From Polaromonas sp. AET17H-212 (GTDB taxonomy: Bacteria; Pseudomonadota; Gammaproteobacteria; Burkholderiales; Burkholderiaceae_C), in contig NZ_NBZW01000017.1 of assembly GCF_002379085.1 (NCBI RefSeq), forward strand, positions 1-64,000: a stretch of DNA of 64,000 nt, written 5' to 3'. Within the stretch, counting starts at the first letter, position 1. Every line of letters begins with the position of its first letter. Shown here piece by piece: positions 17,773 through 28,020 of the stretch. The notes below the pieces were generated by a model. The model was not told the origin of the DNA, made no database searches, and worked only from the letters and a program-made list of their open reading frames with translations. A program made the position numbers and the translations under genes.

Positions 17773-18317
17773 AGGGTGCTCCTGAATCTGGCTGCCAAGG
17801 CCTTGAGGCCGCGATGAATGCCAATCTTCACGGCCGACTCCGACATGCCGGTCAGACTTGCTGTCTCGGCCACCGACAGACCCTCTATTTTCACGTGGAC
17901 AATAGGCAGCCGCTGACGTTCGGGCAGGGTCTCAAGCAGACCAACCAAGTCGCGCCTCGCGTCGCTGGCTTCCGTGGCCGACTCGGCGAACACCGCCAAG
18001 TCGTCGTCCAGCGGGTCATGCAGATCCTCGCGGATCGACTTGGCCCGCAGCAGATCGATCATCTTATAGCGCGCGATCGCATGCACCCAAGCCGTCAGCG
18101 GCTGGTCGCTCTGGTAGGTGTGGCGCTGATTGTGCATGGCGAGCAGGCATTCCTGGACAAGGTCTTCCACTTCATCGGGCCAGCCGAAGAGGCGTTTGCG
18201 CAAAAAAGCACGCAAATAGGTACTGAGCTTTTGGAGGAAGGCGCGGTAGGCGGCGGTATCTCCATTGAGGCCGCGCATGAACAAGTCATGCAGCACCTGT
18301 TCCGCCTCGCTTCTCAC
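17769..18317 (-). CDS. sigF: ECF sigma factor SigF
   Basis: The sigma-70 family ECF protein has region 2 ([25 protein letters not shown]) and region 4 ([40 protein letters not shown]). The longest frame starts at ATG 18338, but that codon overlaps the -10 element CGAA of the putative autoregulated promoter. GTG 18317 has AAGGAG seven bases upstream, so I start there. It is coupled to nrsF and divergent from bufA1. Both promoters match the Caulobacter SigF consensus, which supports SigF identity and metal-stress control. Confidence 0.88.
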   Translation of the reverse strand: MRSEAEQVLHDLFMRGLNGDTAAYRAFLQKLSTYLRAFLRKRLFGWPDEVEDLVQECLLAMHNQRHTYQSDQPLTAWVHAIARYKMIDLLRAKSIREDLHDPLDDDLAVFAESATEASDARRDLVGLLETLPERQRLPIVHVKIEGLSVAETASLTGMSESAVKIGIHRGLKALAARFRSTL

Positions 18318-18337
18318 CACAACACTCCTTCTTGTCA

Positions 18338-18363
18338 TTCGATCTTTCGGCTTGTTTGGTTAC
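18338..18363 (-). promoter_or_regulatory. SigF-type promoter for sigF-nrsF
   Basis: On the minus strand GTAACC (18363-18358), a 16-base spacer and CGAA (18341-18338) match the GTAACC-N16-CGAA consensus described for Caulobacter SigF. The -10 element touches ATG 18338, so transcription would start downstream of it and translation would use GTG 18317. This implies autoregulation. Confidence 0.75.
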
Positions 18364-18401
18364 AAAAAGTGCAAAAAACTTGCCCGATTGTGCCTTGCGC
18401 T

Positions 18402-18427
18402 GTAACCGCAGCGATGCGGGCTACGAA
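18402..18427 (+). promoter_or_regulatory. SigF-type promoter for the bufferin operon
   Basis: GTAACC at 18402-18407, a spacer of exactly 16 bases and CGAA at 18424-18427 give a perfect GTAACC-N16-CGAA. The bufA1 ATG lies 60 bases further, preceded by TTTAGGAG. Together with the divergent minus-strand copy this explains the 150-base sigF-bufA1 gap. Confidence 0.8.
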
Positions 18428-18486
18428 GTACCAGATAACTACGCATTCGGCGTGGTTACGCTTCAAACATCTTTAGGAGTTTATTC

Positions 18487-18774
18487 ATGACTAACCGTCC
18501 CCTCGTCATTTCCGCCCTCGTCCTTGGTGCGCTCACCGCCGGCGCTGCCTTGGCCCAGGACAAACCAATGACCGACAAAATGGCCAAGATGGAAAAATGT
18601 TACGGCGTCTCGATGGCCGGGAAGAACGACTGCGCCGCCGGCCCCGGCACAACCTGCGCCGGTACGTCCAAAGTCGATTACCAGGGCAACGCCTGGAAGA
18701 ACGTGCCAGCCGGCACTTGCATCACGATCAAAACACCCAAGGGAACCGGCTCACTGCAACCGATTAAGTCCTGA
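18487..18774 (+). CDS. bufA1: Bufferin precursor BufA1 (DUF2282)
   Basis: This 95-residue precursor has a signal peptide (residues 1-23, cleaved after ALA). The mature part carries four cysteines at 38, 49, 57 and 78 ([31 protein letters not shown]). This is the DUF2282/BufA1 layout of bufferins, periplasmic RiPPs whose cysteines are modified by a DUF692/MNIO enzyme to bind copper. bufB and bufC follow at once, completing the known operon. The SigF promoter upstream indicates induction by metal stress. Peptide modification itself cannot be read from DNA. Confidence 0.9.
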   Translation: MTNRPLVISALVLGALTAGAALAQDKPMTDKMAKMEKCYGVSMAGKNDCAAGPGTTCAGTSKVDYQGNAWKNVPAGTCITIKTPKGTGSLQPIKS

Positions 18775-18802
18775 CCCGGTCACAAGTCGTTATCCCGCTG
18801 CC

Positions 18803-19645
18803 ATGATTGATGTCCTCACGGCTGGCCTCAGCCTCAAGCCTGAGCACTTCGAGCCTGCGCTCTCAGCACAGGCCGATGGCCTGTGGTTTGAGGTGCACCC
18901 CGAAAACTATATGGCGGCGGGCGGCCCGCGGGTGGGATGGCTGGACGCCATCCGCGCCCGTCATCCAGTGTCCCTGCACGGCGTGTCCCTGTCGCTCGCA
19001 GGCGACGCGGAGCCGGATGCCACTCACCTTCAACGGCTGGCGGCGCTGGCCCGGCGTATCCAGCCGTCGCTGATTTCCGAGCATCTGGCATGGTCCCAAT
19101 GGAACGGCCAGTATTTTCCCGATTTGCTGCCTTTTCCACGCACGACCTCAGCGCTACAACGCATCGCTGCCAATATTGCGCGCACTCAGGACGCGCTGAA
19201 TACGGTGATCGCCATCGAAAACCCCTCGCATTACCTGCGTCTTGACAGGCATGAATGGGACGAAATAGATTTCCTGAGTGAGCTGGCGCGGCGTACCGGC
19301 TGCTCGCTGCTGATCGACATCAACAACGTGCATGTTTCAGCGCGCAACCTCGGCTTCTGCGCTGAGGACTGGCTGGACCGCTTTCCGCAAGCGCTGGTCA
19401 GCGAAATTCATCTTGCGGGCCATACCGCCGATCCGAGCCTGGGCGAAGGCCTTTTGATCGATTCGCATGACACGCCCGTCGCGCCTGAGGTCTGGCGCCT
19501 CTATCGCCGCTTCATTGAGCGCTCTGGTGCGCGGCCCACGCTGATCGAGCGCGACGGCAACGTGCCGGCTTTTGACGAACTGATGGCTGAGCGAGATCAG
19601 GCCTTGCTTGAGCTCGAACGCGGCACGCAGGAGAGCATTGCATGA
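18803..19645 (+). CDS. bufB: MNIO-family bufferin maturase BufB (DUF692)
   Basis: This 280-residue TIM-barrel enzyme of the multinuclear non-heme iron oxidative (DUF692) family has the expected His/Asp/Glu/Asn ligands spread over [42 protein letters not shown] and DSHDTPV. The family converts precursor cysteines to thiooxazole or oxazolone-thioamide groups using iron and O2. It lies directly after bufA1 and overlaps bufC by ATGA. It is the only MNIO gene in the window, so any second precursor, such as the cysteine-rich peptides near 42.6-43.1 kb, would need it in trans. Confidence 0.92.
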   Translation: MIDVLTAGLSLKPEHFEPALSAQADGLWFEVHPENYMAAGGPRVGWLDAIRARHPVSLHGVSLSLAGDAEPDATHLQRLAALARRIQPSLISEHLAWSQWNGQYFPDLLPFPRTTSALQRIAANIARTQDALNTVIAIENPSHYLRLDRHEWDEIDFLSELARRTGCSLLIDINNVHVSARNLGFCAEDWLDRFPQALVSEIHLAGHTADPSLGEGLLIDSHDTPVAPEVWRLYRRFIERSGARPTLIERDGNVPAFDELMAERDQALLELERGTQESIA

Positions 19646-20418
19646 GCACGCCGCTGCCGCTGGGGCAATTCCAGCAGGCCTTTGCGCAGGCGTTGTTCGC
19701 GCAGCCCGCGGCCGTCGGCCCTGAGATGCAACTGCTCGCCACGCAACCTGCTTTTGCGGTGTACCGCAACACGGTGATGAAGGCCTGCATCGACGCACTG
19801 GAGGCGAACTTTCCAGCGGTCGCACGCTTGGTGGGGGCCGAGTGGTTTCGTGCCGCCGCTGCGCTTTATGTGGCGGCCGAAGCGCCCAAAGACGCACGCC
19901 TTCTGTACTACGGCAGCGGTTTTTCCGACTTCCTGCGTGGCTTTGAACCGGCGGCCGAACTTGTCTACCTGCCCGGCGTGGCGCAGCTCGACACCTTCTG
20001 GCGCGAGGCCCATGTCGCACCCGACGCCCCCGCCGTTGATGCCGCATGGGTCGCCGGCCACACGCCGGAGCAGATGGCCATCCTGGTGCTAAGTCCCCAT
20101 CCGGCGGCACGCTGGGCCTGGTTCGACGAACACCCGGTTTACAGCATCTGGGAGCGCAATCGCAGAAACAACGAGCTCAACGAACTCAAGGAAGATCTGA
20201 CCTGGCGGGGCGAAGGCGCGCTGCTGACGCGGCCTCGCGATGCGGTGGTCTGGCATGAAATCACGAAAGCCGGTTGCGTTTTCCTCGATGCCTGCGCTGA
20301 TGGCCGAACACTTGCTGATGCGACGGCACACGCGCTGGCGGCCGAACCGAAGGCAGACCTCGCAACCACCTTTGCGAGCCTGCTGCGCTCCGGCGCTTTT
20401 GCGGGCACTTCGACTTAA
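19642..20418 (+). CDS. bufC: Bufferin maturation partner BufC (DUF2063)
   Basis: This 258-residue protein has the HvfC/BufC-like N-terminal helical domain ([14 protein letters not shown], then [32 protein letters not shown]). A second mixed domain follows, with [18 protein letters not shown]. Partner proteins of this kind bind the precursor leader and deliver it to the MNIO enzyme. It is translationally coupled to bufB through ATGA and is followed 19 bases later by doxX. The length is typical. Confidence 0.88.
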   Translation: MSTPLPLGQFQQAFAQALFAQPAAVGPEMQLLATQPAFAVYRNTVMKACIDALEANFPAVARLVGAEWFRAAAALYVAAEAPKDARLLYYGSGFSDFLRGFEPAAELVYLPGVAQLDTFWREAHVAPDAPAVDAAWVAGHTPEQMAILVLSPHPAARWAWFDEHPVYSIWERNRRNNELNELKEDLTWRGEGALLTRPRDAVVWHEITKAGCVFLDACADGRTLADATAHALAAEPKADLATTFASLLRSGAFAGTST

Positions 20419-20437
20419 TCCCCTGCGAAGGAACACC

Positions 20438-20923
20438 ATGAGCACCCATGTTGAAGTTTCCCAAACTATTTCAGGCGCCGGCGACAGTGGTCTTCGCGCT
20501 CGCTTGAACTCGATCGCCGCTTGGCTTTCGCGCATGGTGACTCACGATCTGCTGGCGCTGGCCACGCGTTTGGGCATTGCTGCGATTTTTTTCTATTCCG
20601 GGCGCACCAAAGTCGCGGGCTTCCTGACGCTGACCGACAGCACCTATGAACTGTTTCGCGCCGAGTACAGGCTGCCGCTCTTGCCGCCAGAGATTGCGGC
20701 GCACTTGGCGACCTATGCCGAGCATCTGTTCCCGCTCTTGTTGGTGTTGGGCTTGTTTACACGCTATTCGGCGCTCGCTCTGTTGGGCATGACGTTGGTG
20801 ATTCAGGTCTTTGTGTATCCGGACGCGTGGCCAACGCACCTGTCATGGGCGGCCCTGCTGCTTTATCTGGTCGGCCGGGGCGCCGGACGTCTTTCGGTTG
20901 ACCGGGCGTTGGGCATTCACTGA
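20438..20923 (+). CDS. DoxX-family membrane protein (HvfX-like)
   Basis: This 161-residue protein starts at 20438 after GAAGGA. It has four hydrophobic segments ([47 protein letters not shown] and [14 protein letters not shown]) in the DoxX pattern. DoxX genes commonly close bufferin and Hvf operons; a redox or quinone-linked role has been suggested but is unproven. Its closest visible relative is the DoxX protein at 43.3-43.8 kb, sharing EYRLPL-PPE and [18 protein letters not shown]. The two operons therefore have a common origin in part. Confidence 0.88.
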   Translation: MSTHVEVSQTISGAGDSGLRARLNSIAAWLSRMVTHDLLALATRLGIAAIFFYSGRTKVAGFLTLTDSTYELFRAEYRLPLLPPEIAAHLATYAEHLFPLLLVLGLFTRYSALALLGMTLVIQVFVYPDAWPTHLSWAALLLYLVGRGAGRLSVDRALGIH

Positions 20924-21041
20924 GTGGATGTCCACCCAACCTACGGAGTAGCACGCCTTGCGAAAATCGAATCTTGTCACTCAGGCCGTCTGATAGGCTT
21001 CAACCATTGATCCCATCAACCTCCATTTTCAGGCGCTCGCT

Positions 21042-23139
<2,098 letters not shown>

Positions 23140-23167
23140 GCTGGTTCGCCAGAGTTGACGGGGTGGC

Positions 23168-23443
23168 TCAGCGCTTGACGCTGGATGGGTAGCCGGCGTC
23201 CTCGGTCGCCTTGGTGAGCTTCTGCACGCTGGTCCGGCCATCGTCGAAGCTGACAACGGCTTGCCGTTTCTCGTAGCTTACTTCGACCCTCTGCACGCCA
23301 TCGACTTTGGAAATTGCCTGCTTGACGGTGATCGGACAAGCGGCGCAAGTCATGCCCGGTATGGCCAGCGTGACGGTCTGGGTAGCGGCCCACACGGGCG
23401 CAACGACGGCAGCCAGGGCAAGGGCGGAAAACAACTTCTTCAT
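23168..23443 (-). CDS. merP: Periplasmic mercury-binding protein MerP
   Basis: The 91-residue protein has a signal peptide (cleaved after VWA) and one HMA domain. The metal site is IPGMTCAACPITVKQAIS, followed by the usual KVDGVQRVEVSYEKRQAVVSF. MerP takes periplasmic Hg(II) and hands it to MerT. It sits 15 bases after merT. Confidence 0.96.
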   Translation of the reverse strand: MKKLFSALALAAVVAPVWAATQTVTLAIPGMTCAACPITVKQAISKVDGVQRVEVSYEKRQAVVSFDDGRTSVQKLTKATEDAGYPSSVKR

Positions 23444-23458
23444 GGTGGGCTCCTGTGG

Positions 23459-23809
23459 TCAATAAAAAAGTGGTGCGATGTACGGGAATCCGAACGCGAC
23501 CAGCACCAACGCGGCCACGACCCAAAAGAGGAACTTGTAGATCGCTCGTATCTGGGGAATCGCGCACACGTCTCCCGGTTTACAGGCTTGCGCCGGACGG
23601 AAGATGCGCCGCCAGGCAAAAAACATGGCCACCAGTGCCACGCCAATGAAAACGGGGCTGTAGGGTTCCAGCACTGTCAGGTTGCCGATCCACGCCCCGC
23701 TGAATCCCAAGGTGATCAGCACCAGCGGCCCGAGGCAGCAGGTGGACGCGAGGATGGCGGCCAGCCCTCCGGTGAAGAGCGCCCCGCGCCCATTTTGCGG
23801 TTCAGCCAT
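23459..23809 (-). CDS. merT: Mercuric ion transporter MerT
   Basis: The 116-residue inner-membrane protein has three hydrophobic segments. Cysteine pairs are in LASTCCLGPLVL (first segment) and RPAQACKPGDVCAIP (cytosolic loop), both needed for Hg(II) passage. It is first in the merTPCA operon, transcribed from the merR-merT overlap region. Confidence 0.95.
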   Translation of the reverse strand: MAEPQNGRGALFTGGLAAILASTCCLGPLVLITLGFSGAWIGNLTVLEPYSPVFIGVALVAMFFAWRRIFRPAQACKPGDVCAIPQIRAIYKFLFWVVAALVLVAFGFPYIAPLFY

Positions 23810-23844
23810 GTGCGTTTCCTTTCAAATCTGAATGCGATGGCGTA

Positions 23845-23875
23845 AGCTTACTTCCGTAGTCATGTACGGAGTCAA
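23845..23875 (-). promoter_or_regulatory. mer promoter/operator
   Basis: On the minus strand TTGACT (23875-23870) and TAAGCT (23850-23845) are separated by 19 bases, the over-long spacer typical of MerR-controlled promoters. The spacer contains the dyad CCGTAC-N4-CTACGG (23869-23854). MerR with Hg(II) would untwist this spacer to start merTPCA. Confidence 0.9.
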
Positions 23876-23880
23876 GCGAT

Positions 23881-24333
23881 ATGAAAAGCGAGTTGGAGAA
23901 TCTGACCATCGGCGTTTTTGCCAAGGCGGCCGGGGTCAACGTGGAGACCATCCGGTTCTATCAGCGCAAGGGGTTGTTGCCAGAGCCGGACAAGCCTTAT
24001 GGCAGCATCCGCCGCTATGGCGAGGCGGATGTCACGCGGGTGCGGTTCGTGAAATCAGCCCAGCGGCTGGGTTTCAGCCTGGATGAAATTGCCGAACTGC
24101 TGCGATTGGAGGATGGCACCCATTGCTCGGAAGCCAGTAGCCTGGCCGAGCACAAGCTCAAGGATGTGCGCGAGAGAATGACCGACTTGGCACGCATGGA
24201 GGCCGTGCTGTCTGAGTTGGTATGTGCTTGTCATGCGCGCAAAGGGAACGTTTCCTGCCCGCTGATTGCGTCGCTGCAAGGTGTTGCGCCTTTTGGCGTT
24301 TTTTATTCTCCAAATTCCGGGGCGACCCCGTGA
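23881..24333 (+). CDS. merR: Mercury-responsive regulator MerR
   Basis: This 150-residue MerR has the winged HTH ([26 protein letters not shown], then [30 protein letters not shown]). The three Hg-binding cysteines are in [16 protein letters not shown] and VSCPLIAS. The coding region begins five bases from the merT -35 element, so it represses and activates the divergent mer promoter. Confidence 0.96.
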   Translation: MKSELENLTIGVFAKAAGVNVETIRFYQRKGLLPEPDKPYGSIRRYGEADVTRVRFVKSAQRLGFSLDEIAELLRLEDGTHCSEASSLAEHKLKDVRERMTDLARMEAVLSELVCACHARKGNVSCPLIASLQGVAPFGVFYSPNSGATP

Positions 24334-24380
24334 ACAACGGGGCATCTTCGACAATCTCCTATTACCCAATGCTAATTTAG

Positions 24381-24548
24381 GAAAAATCAGCGCAGGAGCG
24401 CATTGCAGCCGAAGAGCGCCATCGGTGTGAGCAGTGCCACGCGGTACTGAATCCAAAAGCGAGGGACTGCTGCGTGTTTTGTTCCTCCGGAACGATGCCT
24501 TCTCCACCCATCCGGAACCGAAGCCTTTTGTTGAATAGCTGCAGCTGA
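24381..24548 (+). pseudogene. GDCCVxC-type heavy-metal chaperone, decayed fragment
   Basis: A 55-codon frame without a usable start reads HRCEQCHAVLNPKARDCCVF, then CSSGTMPSPPI. It resembles the small proteins annotated as GDCCVxC-domain heavy-metal chaperones (CxxCH, then a GDCCVFCSYGTVPCPP-like core) that accompany mer and cus loci. The conserved glycine is replaced by arginine and the second PCPP cysteine by serine. The N-terminal Cys pair is missing. I read it as a relic. Confidence 0.5.
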
Positions 24549-24594
24549 GAACTTTTTTCAATGCTATGGGTCACATCTCCACTAGACTCAGCCC

Positions 24595-24993
24595 ATGACC
24601 CGAAACCGTCGCCACCGCCTGATCACAGTGTTTTTCGCACTGGTCAACCTGCTGTTCATGCAGCTGGCGGTGGCAGGCTACATCTGTCCCGGCTCTGAAT
24701 CAAAAATCGCCGAGGCGGCCACCATGGCCGAAGCCGGAACGCCCTGCGCCGAAGCCATGCCGCTCAACATGGACGCTCAGCAACCCAACCTGTGCCAGGC
24801 ACATTGCCAAGTGGGTCATCAGTCAGCCGACAAGCATCAGCTGTCCTCTCCCGTCGCCATCAGCGCTTTTCCTGCCGATTTCAGTTTGAAGATCGCCCTC
24901 CCGGTATTTTCTGAGGCGCCGCTGCAGGCGCCTCATCTGCAGCGCACCACCGCGCCCCCTGTCGCCATCCGGAACTGCTGCTTCCGCCTCTGA
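24595..24993 (+). CDS. Secreted Cys-containing protein upstream of cusCBA
   Basis: The 132-residue protein has an N-terminal hydrophobic segment (ITVFFALVNLLFMQLAVAG), likely a signal peptide. The mature part has scattered cysteines (GYICPGS, TPCAEAMPLNMD, LCQAHCQVGH) with nearby Met and His residues, and ends RNCCFRL. No family is recognised, but Cys/His/Met-rich leader genes often open cus/czc operons and could bind metal in the periplasm. It lies 76 bases before cusC, so co-transcription is likely. Confidence 0.6.
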   Translation: MTRNRRHRLITVFFALVNLLFMQLAVAGYICPGSESKIAEAATMAEAGTPCAEAMPLNMDAQQPNLCQAHCQVGHQSADKHQLSSPVAISAFPADFSLKIALPVFSEAPLQAPHLQRTTAPPVAIRNCCFRL

Positions 24994-25069
24994 CCTCCCA
25001 GACCACCTAGCTCCTGTCTGATGCATTTTGCGTGCATCGGCAGGTCGTTATTCGTGTTCTGGAGGTTTT

Positions 25070-26356
25070 ATGTCTATTTCCTTTCCGATTTATCGGATCA
25101 CGGCTGCCGCCTGGATGGTGGCCATGGCGTCTGCATCGTGGGCCGCTGATCCTTTGACCCTGATCGAGGCGCAGCGCATTGCCGTTGGCCGGTCCCAGCA
25201 ATTGGTCGCCCAAGGGGCGCTCACAGCCGCTGCTCGAGAACAGGCCGTGGCGGCTGGCCAGCTCCCGGATCCGGTGCTCAAGTTCGGCATCGACAACCTG
25301 CCGGCCGACGGCCCGGACCGCGGCAGCCTGACGCGTGACTTCATGACGCAGCGCCGTATTGGCGTCATGCAGGAAATTCCGCGCGCCGAAAAACGCCAAC
25401 TCAGGGCGGAAAAGTTTGAACGCGACGCCGAGCGAGTGAAGGCGCAGCGTCAACTGACGCTGGCCAACGTGCAGCGCGACACGGCGTTGGCCTGGCTGGA
25501 TCGCTATTACGCTCAAGCCCAGCGTGAATTGTTGCAGCAACAAATTGAGGAAGCCCGACTGCAGGTTCAAGCCGCCGACAGCGCCTTTCGCATTAACCGG
25601 GGCAGCCAGGCTGACGTGCTCGCAGCCCGCGCCGCAGTGATCATGCTGCAAGACCGCCTCAGCCAAATTGATCGCCAGTCCCGCAGCGCTGCCCTGATGC
25701 TGGCCCGGTGGGTGGGCGCTTCTGCTGCGGAACGACCCACTTCAGGATCGCCCCCATGGCAAAGCACGCCGCTACAGGGCGATATTTCGAGCGAACCCCT
25801 TAAGCGGCATCCTGATCTGCTGATAATAAGCGCCGAGATTGATTCCGCTGAAACTGAAGTCCGGCTGGCCCAGGCTAATAAGAAGCCAGACATCAGTGTG
25901 GAGGCGAGCTACGCTCAGCGCGGCCCGACTTACTCCAACATGATCTCCATCGGCGTCTCCATCCCATTGCAGTGGGATCAGAAGAACCGCCAGAACCGCG
26001 AGCTGGCCGCCAAGTTGGCCCTGGTCGACGAAGCCAAGGCCCGTTACGAAGAAGCGCTGCGCAACCATGAGGCCGAGGTCCGTGGCTGGCTGAACGACTG
26101 GCAAACAGGCAAGGATCGGTTAGCCCGGTACCGCAATGAGTTGATCCCCACAGCCCGGCAGCGCACCGAGGCCGCACTGACCAGCTACCGCACGGGCAAA
26201 AGCGACCTGGCAGTGGCATTGACCGCGCGCCGCGATGAGCTCGACACCCGTATGCAGGCCCTGACGCTAGAGATGGATACCGCGCGCTCCTGGGCCCAGC
26301 TCAACTTCCTCATCCCCGAACACAGCATGCCGGCACAAGCCAAGGAACAGCCATGA
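25070..26356 (+). CDS. cusC: CusC/CzcC-like outer-membrane efflux protein (TolC family)
   Basis: This protein of about 428 residues starts at 25070 after GGAGG and has a signal peptide (cleaved after SWA). Two OEP repeats are visible, the first starting with LTLIEAQRIAVGRSQQLVAQ and the second with LIISAEIDSAETEVRLAQANKKPDISVEA. It should form the outer-membrane channel of the tripartite HME-RND pump with the next two genes. It overlaps cusB by ATGA. Confidence 0.88.
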   Translation: MSISFPIYRITAAAWMVAMASASWAADPLTLIEAQRIAVGRSQQLVAQGALTAAAREQAVAAGQLPDPVLKFGIDNLPADGPDRGSLTRDFMTQRRIGVMQEIPRAEKRQLRAEKFERDAERVKAQRQLTLANVQRDTALAWLDRYYAQAQRELLQQQIEEARLQVQAADSAFRINRGSQADVLAARAAVIMLQDRLSQIDRQSRSAALMLARWVGASAAERPTSGSPPWQSTPLQGDISSEPLKRHPDLLIISAEIDSAETEVRLAQANKKPDISVEASYAQRGPTYSNMISIGVSIPLQWDQKNRQNRELAAKLALVDEAKARYEEALRNHEAEVRGWLNDWQTGKDRLARYRNELIPTARQRTEAALTSYRTGKSDLAVALTARRDELDTRMQALTLEMDTARSWAQLNFLIPEHSMPAQAKEQP

Positions 26357-28020
26357 ACAAGAAACACCTGATTGCCGCGCTGATCGCCGCCGCCGTACTG
26401 GGCGCCGCAGGCTATGGCCTGTACGCCCTAGGCATGAAAAACGGCAGCAACATGGCTGCAGTCGCCCCGCCGGGTGGAGCGCCGCCAACTCCAGCGGCCG
26501 CGGCCACCGCCGGGCCCCAAAACATCGCCGAGGGCGAAGAAGCTACCCGTCGCCACATCAGCACTGGCCTCAAGGCGGGCGATACCGATCCGGTCAGTGG
26601 CCGCAAGATCCTGTACTACCAGGATCCCATGGTGCCCGGCAACAAGTTCGACAAACCCGCCAAGTCCCCGTTCATGGACATGATGCTGGTGCCGGTTTAT
26701 GCCGACAGCGATTCCGACCAGGGCAAGGTCACCGTCAGTCCGCGGGTTCAGCAGAACCTGGGCGTGCGCACCGCAGTGGTCACCGAAGGGACGCTGTCGC
26801 CTCAAGTCTCGGCGGTGGGCAACATTGCGTTCAACGAACGCGACCAGGCCACGGTGCAGGCCCGGGCGATCGGCTATGTCGAGCGCGTGCATGTGCGCGC
26901 CACGCTGGATCCGGTGGCCAAAGGTCAGCCTTTGGTGGACCTGTATGTTCCAGACTGGGTGGCGGCTCAGGAAGAGTTTCTGGCCCTCAAGCGCATGCAG
27001 GGCAATGATCTGGGTTCGCTGGTCGACGGTGCCCGCCAGCGCATGCGCCAGGTCGGCATGAGCGACGAGCAAATCCGCCAGATGGAGACCAGCGGCAAGA
27101 CACAGGCCCGGACGACGATCACGGCGCCATTGGGCGGCGTGGTGGTGGAGCTGCTGGCACGCGAGGGCATGACGGTGTCGGCGGGGATGACCCTGTTTCG
27201 CATCAATGGGCTTTCCACGGTCTGGGCCAACGCCGAGGTACCCGAGAGCCAGGCGGCGCTGCTGCGCCCGGGCGCCAAGGTGCAAGCCCGCAGTCCGGCC
27301 GTGCCAGGCACGACCTTCGAAGGCCAAGTACAAGCCATCTTGCCGGACGTCAATGCCGCGACGCGCACGCTCAAAGCTCGATTGGAATTGGCGAACCCGG
27401 GATCTCGCCTCGTACCAGGCATGTTCGTGACCATGCAGTTCATGGACATGCGGGCGGAGAAGTCCTTGCTGATCCCTACAGAAGCTGTCATCCAGACCGG
27501 CAAACGCACGGTCGTGATGTTGGCCGAGGAGAACGGCCGCTTCCGGCCCGTCAATGTCCAAGCCGGCATTGAAAGCGGCGGCCAGACGGAAATCAAAAGC
27601 GGCCTGCAGGCGGGCCAGCGCGTGGTGGTTTCCTCGCAGTTCCTGATCGACTCGGAAGCCAGCCTCAAGGGCGTGGAGACTCGGCTTAATAGCGAGCCCG
27701 CCCCGCCATTGGCCCGGCACCCCGATGAAGCGCAGGTGATTGCCATCGACAAAGACAGCGCCCAGCTGGCCCATGGCCCGCTGCGCACAGCCGGCATGGG
27801 CGCCATGACCATGGAGTTCAGGGCGCCGGCCGGCGGCATGCCGCGCAATGTCGCCAAAGGAGATAGGGTCCAGTTCGAGTTTGTGATGCCCAAGGACGGC
27901 GAGCCGACCCTGACCTCGATCACGCCTGTGCCACCTGTTCCCCCAGTTGCCCCTGTTCCGCCACAGCCTGGCTCGCCGGCGCCGAAGCCTAAAACCCCGT
28001 CGTCGGGAGTTCAGCGATGA
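26353..28020 (+). CDS. cusB: CusB-like periplasmic adaptor with fused CusF-like domain
   Basis: This 555-residue membrane-fusion protein starts with a membrane anchor (residues 5-27). A heavy-metal-binding domain follows at about residues 78-118 ([12 protein letters not shown], then [13 protein letters not shown]). The lipoyl/barrel adaptor core follows. Residues about 460-523 form a CusF-like domain ([20 protein letters not shown], then [12 protein letters not shown]). Free CusF binds Cu(I)/Ag(I) by His, two Met and a Trp; here His and the MTM pair remain, but the Trp position appears to be Met. A Pro-rich tail ends the chain. It overlaps cusA by ATGA. Confidence 0.9.
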   Translation: MNKKHLIAALIAAAVLGAAGYGLYALGMKNGSNMAAVAPPGGAPPTPAAAATAGPQNIAEGEEATRRHISTGLKAGDTDPVSGRKILYYQDPMVPGNKFDKPAKSPFMDMMLVPVYADSDSDQGKVTVSPRVQQNLGVRTAVVTEGTLSPQVSAVGNIAFNERDQATVQARAIGYVERVHVRATLDPVAKGQPLVDLYVPDWVAAQEEFLALKRMQGNDLGSLVDGARQRMRQVGMSDEQIRQMETSGKTQARTTITAPLGGVVVELLAREGMTVSAGMTLFRINGLSTVWANAEVPESQAALLRPGAKVQARSPAVPGTTFEGQVQAILPDVNAATRTLKARLELANPGSRLVPGMFVTMQFMDMRAEKSLLIPTEAVIQTGKRTVVMLAEENGRFRPVNVQAGIESGGQTEIKSGLQAGQRVVVSSQFLIDSEASLKGVETRLNSEPAPPLARHPDEAQVIAIDKDSAQLAHGPLRTAGMGAMTMEFRAPAGGMPRNVAKGDRVQFEFVMPKDGEPTLTSITPVPPVPPVAPVPPQPGSPAPKPKTPSSGVQR

